From Gemmatimonadota bacterium (GTDB taxonomy: Bacteria; Gemmatimonadota; Gemmatimonadetes; Longimicrobiales; Gaopeijiaceae): a stretch of DNA of 64,000 nucleotides. Shown here piece by piece: positions 1-8,199 of this stretch (positions are counted from its first letter, which is position 1; each line of letters starts with the position of its first letter). A program made the translations under genes and the position numbers. The stretch spans positions 558,001 to 622,000 of the forward strand of contig JAWKQO010000003.1 of the NCBI GenBank assembly GCA_041390105.1, read 5' to 3'. Under the pieces are notes generated by a model, which was given only the letters and a program-made list of their open reading frames with translations, made no database searches and had not been told where the DNA came from.

Positions 1-275
1 GTACGCCGGTCCTGCAACACCACGTTCACCGCGAGCCGATGCATCCAGGTGGAGAACTTGGCGTCGCCCCGGAAGGACCCCAGCCGCTCCCAGGCCCGCA
101 CGAAGCTGTCCTGCGTGAGCTCTTCGGCGCGGTCGGCATCGGCAGTCATGCGAAGGCAGAGTCCGTAGATCCGGTCCACCGTCCTGCGGTAGACCTCGGC
201 GAAGGCCGACCGGTCCCCGGACTGTGCCCGGCGGACCAGTGCGTCTGTCGTCACCGCTCCTGCCGTCACAGGCAT
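1..275 (-). CDS. ECF-type RNA polymerase sigma factor (partial)
   Basis: This is the N-terminal part of an extracytoplasmic-function sigma factor; the C-terminus lies beyond the left edge of the window. From the ATG at 275 about 91 codons are present. They cover sigma region 2: the opening AQSGDRSAF, the ELTQDSFVRAWERL helix, and FSTWMHRLAVNVVLQDRR, which matches the region 2.3-2.4 segment used for -10 melting and recognition. Region 4 is not visible, so the ECF subgroup cannot be assigned. The gene is read in the same direction as the dipeptidase gene upstream, with about 240 bases between them. No anti-sigma gene is in view. Confidence 0.88.
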   Translation of the reverse strand, partial: MPVTAGAVTTDALVRRAQSGDRSAFAEVYRRTVDRIYGLCLRMTADADRAEELTQDSFVRAWERLGSFRGDAKFSTWMHRLAVNVVLQDRR

Positions 276-515
276 CCTTCGCTCGAGCTCGAGAGCCGCA
301 TTCGTATTCCGCGTCATTCCGAAGGGTCAGACGCGCGAGGGGGCCGGAAGGTTTGGGAAGGAAAAGGGGGCGGGCCGGCGCCGCCGACCCACCCCCCCGT
401 CCTGCTGCAAGGGCTCCGAACCGGGCCCGGCCCCGGCGACCGCCGTCCCGGTCCGCCCCGCAGACCCCCAGGCCCCGCCCGGTCAGGCCCGCCGGACCCG
501 CTGCCCTTGGGGCAG

Positions 516-1661
516 CTACTGGCTGGCCCGGCGCCCGTCCAGCTGTTCGATGGTGGCGGTCGAGGGTCCCCGCTCCCGCTGGATCCGGGCAGCCGCGGCC
601 TCGGCCTCCCGCATGACCCGCAGCAGGTTTTCGCCGGTCAACTTCTTCAGGTCGGCCTCGGTCCAGCCGCGACGCGAGAGCTCCACCAACAGCGCCGGGA
701 AGGTGGAGACGTCTTCCAGCCCCACCGGAGTCGACTCGATCCCGTCGAAGTCGCTGCCCAACCCCACGTGATCGATGCCGGCCACATCCCGGATGTGCTC
801 GATGTGGTCGGCGACGTCGGCGATGGTGGCGTTCCCATCGGCGGAGACGAACGAGGGCACGAAGGTGACCATGACCACCCCGCCGTTGGCAGGCAGGCGG
901 CGCAGCACGTCGTCCGGCACGTTGCGCGGATGGTCGGTGACGGCCTTGGCCGAGGAGTGCGAGAAGATGACGGGCGCCTCGCCCACATCCAACGCGTCGT
1001 TCATGGTGGCGGGCGAGGTGTGGGAGAGATCGACCAGCATGCCCAGCCGGTTCATCTCTCGCACCACTTCCTTGCCGAACGCCGTGAGACCGCCGTGGGT
1101 AGGCTCACCGGTTCCGGAATCGGCCCAATCGATGGTGGCCGAGTGCGTCAGCGTCATGTAGCGGGCTCCGGCCGCGTAGAACGCCCTGAGCGCGCCCAGC
1201 GAGTTCTCGATGGCGTGGCCGCCCTCCATGCCCAGCAGTGACGCGATGCGGCCCGACCCGAAGATGCGCTCGATGTCGGAGGCCGTGGTGGCCAGCGCGA
1301 AGGCGTCGGGATAGCGCTCGATGACCTGGAGCGCGATGTCGATCTGCTCGAGCTGCATCTTGGCCGCGCCCGTCTCCGCCGACTCGGCGGGGATGTAGAC
1401 GGACCAGAATTGCGCGCCCACGCCTCCACGGCGCAGCCGCTCGATGTCGGTCATGCCCGGCGTGCGCGAGCGCAGATCGTAGGCGCGCACGTCGTGCGGG
1501 GCAGCGGTGTTCTCGCGGATCGCCCAAGGCAGGTCGTTGTGCCCGTCGATCAGGGGCACCTCGCGCAGAACCTTCTGCACCTTGGCGGTGTGCGCGTCCT
1601 GCGCGAGCAGCGGGCCCGCCGCCAACAAGGAGAGGGCGGCGGTGAGATGTAGGAGTCGCAT
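516..1661 (-). CDS. exported membrane dipeptidase, peptidase family M19
   Basis: Zinc dipeptidase of the renal dipeptidase family, 381 residues, which cleaves dipeptides outside the cytoplasm. An N-terminal signal peptide ends near ALLAQD (about residue 21). Metal-binding positions are visible: HND at 41-43, the Glu of GMEGGH at 146, and the later HS/DLSH and SHSS segments (211-214, 234-237), followed by RNV and the GSDFDG motif at 302-307. Length and motif order fit the family. It is followed by the partial ECF sigma gene and preceded, about 28 bases away, by the FemAB-like gene, so it may be the last gene of that operon. The physiological substrate cannot be told from sequence. Confidence 0.9.
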   Translation of the reverse strand: MRLLHLTAALSLLAAGPLLAQDAHTAKVQKVLREVPLIDGHNDLPWAIRENTAAPHDVRAYDLRSRTPGMTDIERLRRGGVGAQFWSVYIPAESAETGAAKMQLEQIDIALQVIERYPDAFALATTASDIERIFGSGRIASLLGMEGGHAIENSLGALRAFYAAGARYMTLTHSATIDWADSGTGEPTHGGLTAFGKEVVREMNRLGMLVDLSHTSPATMNDALDVGEAPVIFSHSSAKAVTDHPRNVPDDVLRRLPANGGVVMVTFVPSFVSADGNATIADVADHIEHIRDVAGIDHVGLGSDFDGIESTPVGLEDVSTFPALLVELSRRGWTEADLKKLTGENLLRVMREAEAAAARIQRERGPSTATIEQLDGRRASQ

Positions 1662-1688
1662 CGGCCTCGAAACGGCGTGAGGAGCGGA

Positions 1689-2675
1689 TCAGCGGCCCGG
1701 CGCCCGCCGGGTCGAGACAACCTCCCGGGCGCGACGCCCGAGCTCCCACAACTTGTTCAAGGCCCCCGACGCTGTCGAGAAGCGGGCCGCTTCCAGCTCC
1801 ACGCGCCGCGCACCGAACCCCTGCTTGAACGCCTGCAGCCCGGGGTTGTCGTCCTGGGCGCCGCCCAGGTTGAAGCACTGCACGCCCTCCGCCCCCAAGC
1901 GCTCGCAGAGCGACTGGATCAGGAAGGGGGCAGCTCCATTCTTCCGCCCCTGGGCGGTGGTCCCGGACGACTGGTCGTAGGCGCCGCGGCTGCTCCGCAG
2001 GAACAGCAGCGAAGCCATGACCTGCCCGTCCAGGAACGCTTGCGCCAGTTGGCCCGCTCCCGTGGCCAGGAAGGCACCCAGGAGGGAGCGTTCCAGGTCC
2101 TCGGGAACGGACTCACCCCGCGCCGCGCGGCGGTCCATGGAGCTTTCGAAGCAGCGGTAGTGGTCGTCCAGCGCCTCGGGCTCGGAGCGCACCACCAATT
2201 CCATCCCCGCCTCGCGGGCCCTCCTCACGTTGCGGCGATGCCCGTGGTTGAGCGCGCCCGTGTTGCCCTGCGCGTCCAGGTCGAGGACCCATTCGAAGCG
2301 CGGCCAGCGCTCCTCCTCGTCTTCCCAGCGGGGAAGGTCCACCTCGGTCGACGCGAAGGACCCCAGGTAGAGGGAGCGCACGCCCAGGTCGTCGATCAGG
2401 AGGCGAACGCCCTCCCAGAACGCGCTCGCGGAAGCGAAGGCCGGCGCGGACGGGATCTCCAGATGGCCGCCGCCCCGTCCCCTTCGGAAGGCCAGGCAGC
2501 CCCCCGCCAGGCGACCGCCCGATTCCAGGGCCAGCAGCAGGGTCTCTTCACCGACGCTCCGCCGGGCCGCGGCGTAGGACGGCGTCTGCAGCGGGTTGGT
2601 CGGGTAGAGCGCCGCCAGCTCCTGGATCAGCGCATCAGCGGGAGCGGTGGTGCCGACGAACCGCGAGAGGCTCAA
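1689..2675 (-). CDS. FemAB-like / GNAT-fold acyltransferase
   Basis: A 328-residue protein that looks like the FemAB-related, BioF2-type acetyltransferase family (a GNAT-like fold often found in polysaccharide and exosortase gene clusters). Supporting segments are HGHRRNVRRAREAGM near residue 143, which resembles the conserved basic RNVRRA helix, and the C-terminal GAYDQSSGTTAQGRKNGA followed by FNLGGAQDDNPGLQAFKQGF, which is the usual ending of this family. The start codon overlaps the stop of the upstream toroid gene by 4 bases (ATGA), so the two are translationally coupled. The transferred group and acceptor are unknown. A cell-envelope or polysaccharide role is inferred from the family only. 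Confidence 0.72.
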   Translation of the reverse strand: MSLSRFVGTTAPADALIQELAALYPTNPLQTPSYAAARRSVGEETLLLALESGGRLAGGCLAFRRGRGGGHLEIPSAPAFASASAFWEGVRLLIDDLGVRSLYLGSFASTEVDLPRWEDEEERWPRFEWVLDLDAQGNTGALNHGHRRNVRRAREAGMELVVRSEPEALDDHYRCFESSMDRRAARGESVPEDLERSLLGAFLATGAGQLAQAFLDGQVMASLLFLRSSRGAYDQSSGTTAQGRKNGAAPFLIQSLCERLGAEGVQCFNLGGAQDDNPGLQAFKQGFGARRVELEAARFSTASGALNKLWELGRRAREVVSTRRAPGR

Positions 2676-3919
2676 CCGGCCCGCAGCACCGCGGCGCGCT
2701 CGGCGCGGACCGCCAGGGGCGGCTCCGCCGCCAGGGCCGCGACCTGGTCCATGTGCTGCTCCACGCGCAGCGCATCGATCAGGAATTTCGAGGCCCAGGC
2801 CAGGTACTCGAACTGGCCGTACTCGCCGTCCACCGGGAAAGACCCCTTCACGCCGCCCTTGCGATCCTGCGGGACGTCCGCGCGCAGGGTGCGGCGCACG
2901 AAGCGGTTGGCCGCCTCGGCCGCCTTCCGGTAGTTCTCGTCGCCGATCTCCTGCCAGAGCAGCAACCAGCCGATGGCAATCTGCACGACGCCGGTCAGGC
3001 AGACCCAGTCCACGGCCTCACGCCACTCCCCGTCCAGACGCCCCGCCAGGGAGCCGTCCGCACGCTGGGCCGCCATGACTCCGTCGGCGGTGCGCAGCGC
3101 CGCGATCAGCAGGTCGCGCTCGCCGGTGAAGCGGTACGCCTCGATGACCCCGCGGAACGCATAGCCGATGGTGTGCGTCAGGGGCGCGTGCGGCTGATCC
3201 AGGCAGCACAGCTCGAACCAGCCGTTCTCCTGCTGATGACCCACCGCCCAGCGAACCTGGCGCAGCGCGGCCTCGGCATACCCGCGGGCCGGATCCACCC
3301 GGGCCGCCTCGAACAGACCCCAGGACACGTGGGTCTCGTAGGTCTTCTCACCCCGGGCCGCGAAGGGCGTGGGGTGCCCACGCCAGCAGCCGTCCGGATC
3401 CTGGTTGGTGACCAACCAATCCGCGGCCCGCCGCATGGACTTGCGGTAGGGGTCCCCGAAGCGGGCGGCCCCGGCGGCCAGGCCCAGCAGGATCTGGCCG
3501 GTGTTGAAGGTGACGGGCACCACAGGGCTGGCCCCGACGACCCCGCCCTGGAACGCACCCGACTCCATTTGGATCGAAACGAGCCAATCCAGCAGCCGCC
3601 GGCCAGCGTTCTCGATGTGCCGGTCCCGGCGCCGATCCGCCTCGTGGAACAGCGTGGGCGCGATGTACCCGGTGGTCTCCGGATAGGAGGGGCCCCATCC
3701 GTCCACCAGCGAGTAGTGGCGCGCCATGCCGCCGTCCTGCGACGACGAGCACTCCTGGGCCCGCAGCAGCCACTCGGTGGCGCGGTCGATGGCCCACTGC
3801 GATCCCGGGTCCGCGGACAGCCCGACCTCGCGGTCGTGGCGGACCTCTTCCCGAGCTTCCCGCGGCAGGGCCGACCAGGCCCTGCGCCGCTTCACGTCTC
3901 GAACGATCTGCCGAATCAC
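2672..3919 (-). CDS. alpha/alpha-toroid protein (terpene cyclase/prenyltransferase-like fold)
   Basis: A 415-residue protein made of repeating helical hairpins: AIDRATEWLLRAQ, ENAGRRLLDWLVSIQ, SMRRAADWLVTNQDPDGCW, QVRWAVGHQQENGWF, AALRTADGVMAAQRADGS. Q(D/E)xxG(C/A)W-like turns recur at the ends of the hairpins. This is the signature of an alpha/alpha toroid as found in squalene cyclases, prenyltransferases and some polysaccharide lyases. No DXDD or DDXD catalytic motif is seen, so terpene cyclase activity is doubtful. There is no signal peptide. It is the first gene of a coupled pair with the FemAB-like gene (ATGA overlap), which suggests a shared envelope or polysaccharide role. It faces away from the 5'-nucleotidase genes. 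Confidence 0.65.
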   Translation of the reverse strand: MIRQIVRDVKRRRAWSALPREAREEVRHDREVGLSADPGSQWAIDRATEWLLRAQECSSSQDGGMARHYSLVDGWGPSYPETTGYIAPTLFHEADRRRDRHIENAGRRLLDWLVSIQMESGAFQGGVVGASPVVPVTFNTGQILLGLAAGAARFGDPYRKSMRRAADWLVTNQDPDGCWRGHPTPFAARGEKTYETHVSWGLFEAARVDPARGYAEAALRQVRWAVGHQQENGWFELCCLDQPHAPLTHTIGYAFRGVIEAYRFTGERDLLIAALRTADGVMAAQRADGSLAGRLDGEWREAVDWVCLTGVVQIAIGWLLLWQEIGDENYRKAAEAANRFVRRTLRADVPQDRKGGVKGSFPVDGEYGQFEYLAWASKFLIDALRVEQHMDQVAALAAEPPLAVRAERAAVLRAG

Positions 3920-4022
3920 GTCTTTCCACCCCTGGATGACCCGTGAGCCCTCCGGGGTAGCAAGATCCCGGCCGTCCTGAACAACCGTTTACAGGCCCGC
4001 TGCGAGGCCGGATCTTCCTGTC

Positions 4023-4775
4023 ATGAATCGCGCTTGGATCCCGTGGCTCCCTGCCCTCCTGCTCGCCTGCTCCGGTCCACCGGCCGCTGCCCCGCGGCCC
4101 GCCGAGGTCGGGGTCGCTGTCTCTTTTCGAGCCATCGGCGACTCATTGAGGCCCGCTGCAGACGTGCAGCGCATGGTCGAGCCCTATCGAACCCGTGTCG
4201 CCGCAGCGGTTTCCGAGGTCCTGGCCACCGCGGAGGACCGCATCGTGAAAGCGCGCCCGGAAGGGGCCCTGGGCGCGTTGGTGGCGGACGCGGTCCTGGA
4301 GTCCGCGCGTAGCCTGAGCACCCACCCGGTGGACGCCGCGCTGGTGAACGACGGGGCGCTGCGCGCGCCCATCCCGGCGGGCCCCGTCACGGTGGGCTCC
4401 ATCTTCGAGGTCATGCCGTTCGAGAACACGATCACGCTGCTGGAGCTGACCGGGGTGCAGATGGAGGCGCTGGCGGACGAGATCGCGGAAGGCGGAGGCG
4501 ACCCGGTGGCCGGGATGACCTTCGATCTGCACGGACCCGAGCTGGACGCGCAGGATCTCCGCATCGACGGGACTCCCGTGGAGCCCGGTCGCACCTACTG
4601 GGTGGCCGTGCCCGATTTCCTGGCCGGGGGCGGGGGGAGCTTCCGCACGCTGCTGGACCCCATCACCCGGGAAGACCTCCCCTTCCTGGTGCGGGACGCC
4701 ATCACTCAACACGTCACACGCCTGGGCCGGCTGAGCGATGCCCGGCCGGGCCGCATCCGGGTGACCGGCTCATGA
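4023..4775 (+). CDS. 5'-nucleotidase C-terminal domain protein (lipoprotein)
   Basis: A 250-residue protein corresponding to the C-terminal, substrate-binding domain of the UshA/5'-nucleotidase family, encoded without its metallophosphatase half. The N-terminus has a signal peptide with a lipobox (LLLAC, Cys at about 16). Family features include LGALVADAVLESAR, the NDGALRAPIPAGPVT segment (normally N-x-G-x-R), MPFENTITLLELTG, and YWVAVPDFLAGGGGSF near the end, which is the adenine-stacking region. The stop overlaps the start of the metallophosphatase gene by 4 bases, so the two chains are probably made in equal amounts and act as one exported nucleotidase. Confidence 0.85.
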   Translation: MNRAWIPWLPALLLACSGPPAAAPRPAEVGVAVSFRAIGDSLRPAADVQRMVEPYRTRVAAAVSEVLATAEDRIVKARPEGALGALVADAVLESARSLSTHPVDAALVNDGALRAPIPAGPVTVGSIFEVMPFENTITLLELTGVQMEALADEIAEGGGDPVAGMTFDLHGPELDAQDLRIDGTPVEPGRTYWVAVPDFLAGGGGSFRTLLDPITREDLPFLVRDAITQHVTRLGRLSDARPGRIRVTGS

Positions 4776-5686
4776 TCCGCCGCCACTTTCTGCGCGCGCT
4801 CGGTGGGGGCGCCCTGGGTGCGGCCGTGGTGCCGCGCTCCATCCTCGCCGACGACGAGATCCGGTTGGTGGTGCTCCACACCAACGACACCCACTCGCGC
4901 ATCGATCCCTTCCCGGAGGGCAGCGGAGGGCTGTCCGGCCTGGGCGGCGTGGCGCGCCGCGCCACTCTGGTGCAGCGCGTCCGCGATGAAGAAGAGCACG
5001 TGCTGCTCTTCGACTCGGGAGACATGGTGCAGGGTACGCCCTACTTCAACCTGTTCAAGGGCGAGGTGGAGATGCGCACGATGTCCGCGCTCCGCTACGA
5101 CCTGAGCACGCTGGGCAACCATGACTTCGACAACGGCGTGGACGGCCTGGTGTCGATGTTGGAGTTCGCGGAGTTCCCGCTGGCCTGTGCGAACTACCGG
5201 ATCGAGGACTCGCGGCTGGCGCCCCGGGTGCAGCCTTCCCGCACGTTCGCGGTCGCCGGCCAGCGTATCGGTGTGTTCGGTCTTGGCATCAACTTCCGCG
5301 GGCTGGTGCTGGACCACAACCACGAAGGCGTGTTCTACGAAGACCCCATCGCGGCGGCGCGTACCCGCGCGGAGGCACTGCGGCGGGAAGGCTGCGCCGC
5401 GGTGATCTGTCTGTCGCACCTCGGGCACGAGTACCGGGATGACCGTCCCAGCGACGTGCGCTTGGCCGCCGAGGTGCCCGCCATCGACGTGATCCTGGGC
5501 GGCCACACCCACACGTTCCTGGACGACCCGCACGTGCACGAGCATCCGGACGGCTCGCGTACGCTGGTGCACCAGGTGGGCTGGGGCGGCGTGCGACTGG
5601 GGCGTATCGACCTCACGCTGTCGACTGCGGGTGAGCTGCGTCGGGTGGGCGCGGCGGGGTACCGCGTGGACGGACGGCTGGGGTAG
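4772..5686 (+). CDS. 5'-nucleotidase metallophosphatase domain protein (Tat-exported)
   Basis: A 304-residue calcineurin-like phosphatase, the catalytic half of a 5'-nucleotidase. A twin-arginine signal (RRHFLRALGGGALGAAVV) starts at residue 3. Metal ligands are clear: HTNDTHS at 36-42, DSGDMVQG, LGNHDFDNG, LSHLGHE and GGHTHTF. The chain stops where the C-terminal domain would begin in UshA. That domain is the preceding overlapping gene, so the usual domain order is reversed at gene level. The Tat signal suggests this half is exported folded with its metals, while its partner carries a lipobox and would anchor the complex. The reaction is probably hydrolysis of nucleotides or related phosphoesters in the periplasm. 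Confidence 0.88.
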   Translation: MIRRHFLRALGGGALGAAVVPRSILADDEIRLVVLHTNDTHSRIDPFPEGSGGLSGLGGVARRATLVQRVRDEEEHVLLFDSGDMVQGTPYFNLFKGEVEMRTMSALRYDLSTLGNHDFDNGVDGLVSMLEFAEFPLACANYRIEDSRLAPRVQPSRTFAVAGQRIGVFGLGINFRGLVLDHNHEGVFYEDPIAAARTRAEALRREGCAAVICLSHLGHEYRDDRPSDVRLAAEVPAIDVILGGHTHTFLDDPHVHEHPDGSRTLVHQVGWGGVRLGRIDLTLSTAGELRRVGAAGYRVDGRLG

Positions 5687-5715
5687 GAGCGGTCCGCCAG
5701 GTCAGTCGCCGAGCT

Positions 5716-6942
5716 CTACAGGACCCGCCACCACGGTGCCGCGAGAATACGCGGACCCAACCACTCCGTCTGGTCGCCTGCGTGTAGAACCAGGCATCCG
5801 TGCACCGAGCTCCCGTATTCGTCGCGGAAGGTCCGGAGATGCGCAGCCTCGGAAGGCCCCACCCGAGTCGCTGCTTTGATCTCGATCCCAAGTAGCTGCG
5901 GTCCCCGTTCGACGACGAAATCCACCTCCGCCCCGCCAGCGGTCCTCCAGTAGAACAGTGCCGGACGATCCAGCACCTGCCCGTCCCGCCAGGCGAGCAG
6001 GTCCGACAGGACCAGGTTCTCGAGGTGAGAACCTGTGGGGCCCTCGACCCCAGCGAGCCGCAACGCGAGCCCAGTGTCAGACCAGTATCCCTTGGGTGTC
6101 TTGATCAATCGCTTCGTTCGGTTGACCGCGTAGGCCGGGAGAGGCACCCACTGATAGGAGGCCTCCAGGAGATTGAGCCAGCGGCGCACCGTGGGCTGGG
6201 GAAGCTGTACGTCCCTCCCCAACTCGGTCTGGTTCACGAGCTGTCCCATGCGAAGGCAAGCGGCGCCCATGAGCCGACGGAAGTCGACGAGGTTGTCGAT
6301 GGCAGAGAGATCCTGAAGATCACGCTCCAAGTAGGTCCGGATGTACCCGTCGAACCAGATCGCGCGATCGGTGGGGTCGGTGTACTCCACAGCCGGGACC
6401 GGGTAGCCGCCCTCTGCGGCCAGAGTGCGCCAATCAGCCGGAGGCGCAGGCGAGTCGCCGAGTAGCTCTGGCCACTGCTCGCACGGATGATCCAGCAGCT
6501 CCGACCAGAGACCCGCACGACCCTGCCCAAGCCGCTCCCGGCGGGTCATGGGCCAAAGCGACAGGTAGCTGGCCCTGCCGGCCAATGACTCAGAGACGGC
6601 CTTCATCAGGAGGAGATTGGCAGAACCCGTGAGAATGAATCGGCCGGGTTGACGCCCTCGATCCACAGCACGCTTCACCGCCAGCAGCAGGTCGGGGACC
6701 CGCTGAACCTCATCGAGCACCATGGCCCCTGGCCGCTCCACCAATTCGTCGGGAGTCCGCTCGGCAAGTGCCCTGACCTCCAGGTCGTCCAGGGAATGAT
6801 AGGCCCGGCTCCCCGGCAGGAGATCCCCAACGAGCGTGCTCTTCCCGGTTTGCCGGGCCCCGGTTATCACGACCACGGGCATCGTGCGGGCCACTCGCTG
6901 GACCGTTCCGGTCAGGAGCCTGGGTAGTCGCTGATCCGCCAT
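5716..6942 (-). CDS. AAA-family ATPase with DUF4143 domain
   Basis: A 408-residue member of the widespread ATP-binding/DUF4143 family, which is common in accessory DNA and of unknown function. Walker A is GARQTGKST at 28-36, Walker B is MVLDEVQR, followed by the sensor FILTGSANLLLM. The C-terminal half contains the DUF4143 nuclease-like fold region (HLENLVLSDLLAW, FYWRTAGGAEVDFVV, GIEIKAATRV). The open frame extends to an ATG at 6960, but a 19-bp palindrome covers that codon. I therefore prefer the ATG at 6942 (MADQRLPRLL), which lies just downstream. The gene is isolated and converges on the nucleotidase genes. Confidence 0.86.
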   Translation of the reverse strand: MADQRLPRLLTGTVQRVARTMPVVVITGARQTGKSTLVGDLLPGSRAYHSLDDLEVRALAERTPDELVERPGAMVLDEVQRVPDLLLAVKRAVDRGRQPGRFILTGSANLLLMKAVSESLAGRASYLSLWPMTRRERLGQGRAGLWSELLDHPCEQWPELLGDSPAPPADWRTLAAEGGYPVPAVEYTDPTDRAIWFDGYIRTYLERDLQDLSAIDNLVDFRRLMGAACLRMGQLVNQTELGRDVQLPQPTVRRWLNLLEASYQWVPLPAYAVNRTKRLIKTPKGYWSDTGLALRLAGVEGPTGSHLENLVLSDLLAWRDGQVLDRPALFYWRTAGGAEVDFVVERGPQLLGIEIKAATRVGPSEAAHLRTFRDEYGSSVHGCLVLHAGDQTEWLGPRILAAPWWRVL

Positions 6943-6945
6943 GTG

Positions 6946-6964
6946 ATGAATGATAATCATTCAT
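6946..6964. promoter_or_regulatory. Fur-box-like palindromic operator upstream of the DUF4143 ATPase
   Basis: ATGAATGATAATCATTCAT is an inverted repeat with 9-base arms and one central base. The inner 13 bases (AATGATAATCATT) are identical to the core of the classical Fur box. It sits 4 bases upstream of the preferred start of the ATPase gene, and no other gene could use it. It may be an operator for a Fur/Zur/PerR-type regulator or for an unknown autoregulator. The palindrome is seen directly; the binding protein is inference. Confidence 0.5.
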
Positions 6965-7086
6965 ATTGCGGATAGATAGAAGCCTGCTGGGCCTGGACGA
7001 GCGAGGTGCTCGCGAGCGTTCGGCGCGAGGCGGATGTCCAGCTCTAGAGGGGGAGCCAGGGCAAAGCGACGGGAGCCGACTCGTCC

Positions 7087-8199
7087 TCAGCCCCCCTTCA
7101 CCCCCGACGGCACGGCACAGTTGGACACGCTGGCCAGCTCCGCCGCGCTGTCCGGGAAGTACCGGACCCGCCAGCGCAACGCCACGTTCACCAACGCGAT
7201 CAGCACCGGCACCTCCACCAACGGGCCGATCACGGCGGCGAACGCCGCACCGTGGCCGATGCCGAAGGTGGCCACCGCCACCGCGATGGCCAGCTCGAAG
7301 TTGTTGGAGGCGGCCGTGAAGGACAGCGTGGCCGTCTGCGGATAGGTGGCGCCCGCCGCGCGGCTCAGGAAGAACGTGACGCCGAACATCAGCACGAAGT
7401 AGATGAGCAGCGGCACGGCCACCAGCAGCACGCGGGTGGGTTGCTGCAGGATGGCCTGCCCCTGGATGGAGAACATCACCACGATGGTGAAGAGCAGCGC
7501 CACCAGCGTGATGGGGCTGATCCTCGGGATGAACGTCTCCCGGTACCACACGTCGCCCTTGAGGCGCCGGAGCAGGAAACGCGTGGCCATGCCCGCCAGG
7601 AAGGGGATGCCCAGGTAGATGAAGACGCTGACTGCGATCTGGCCCATGGTGACGCCCACCACGGTGCCGGGCAGTCCCAGCCAACCGGGCACCACGGTGA
7701 TGAAGACCCACGCGTACACCGAGTAGAACAACACCTGGAAGATCGAGTTGAAGGCCACCAGGCCGGCCGCGTACTCGTTGTCGCCATCGGCCAGCTCGTT
7801 CCAGACGATGACCATGGCGATGCAACGGGCCAGGCCGATCAGGATCAGCCCTACCATCAGCTCCGGATGGTTGTGCAGGAACAGCACAGCCAGGCCGAAC
7901 ATGAGCAGCGGCCCGATCACCCAGTTCTGCACCAACGACAGCAGTAGCACCTTCCCGTCGCGGAAGACGTCGCCCAGCTCCTCGTAGCGCACCTTGGCCA
8001 GAGGCGGGTACATCATCAGGATCAGCCCGATGGCGATCGGGATCGAGGTGGTGCCTACTTGTGTGGCCTGATTCAACGCTACGACTCCGTCCGGCCAGGC
8101 GTAGCCGATGCCGATGCCCGCCACCATGGCGGTGACGATCCAGACGGTCAGGTAGCGGTCCAGCAGGGAGAGACGGCGTCCCACACCGGCGTTCGACAT
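7087..8199 (-). CDS. arsB: arsenite efflux permease, ACR3 family
   Basis: A 370-residue integral membrane protein with about ten hydrophobic segments that exports As(III) across the cytoplasmic membrane. ACR3-type sequence is plain: PIAIGLILMMYPPLAKVRYEE, LVQNWVIGPLLMF, and GLARCIAMVIVWNELA, where Cys126 corresponds to the conserved thiol of ACR3 proteins. The C-terminal half has SFTAASNNFELAIAVA. The ATG at 8199 overlaps the stop of the phosphoesterase gene by one base (TGATG), so it is translationally coupled and transcribed from the arsenic-type promoter at 9065-9092. The chain ends SNCAVPSGVKGG. Confidence 0.93.
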   Translation of the reverse strand: MSNAGVGRRLSLLDRYLTVWIVTAMVAGIGIGYAWPDGVVALNQATQVGTTSIPIAIGLILMMYPPLAKVRYEELGDVFRDGKVLLLSLVQNWVIGPLLMFGLAVLFLHNHPELMVGLILIGLARCIAMVIVWNELADGDNEYAAGLVAFNSIFQVLFYSVYAWVFITVVPGWLGLPGTVVGVTMGQIAVSVFIYLGIPFLAGMATRFLLRRLKGDVWYRETFIPRISPITLVALLFTIVVMFSIQGQAILQQPTRVLLVAVPLLIYFVLMFGVTFFLSRAAGATYPQTATLSFTAASNNFELAIAVAVATFGIGHGAAFAAVIGPLVEVPVLIALVNVALRWRVRYFPDSAAELASVSNCAVPSGVKGG

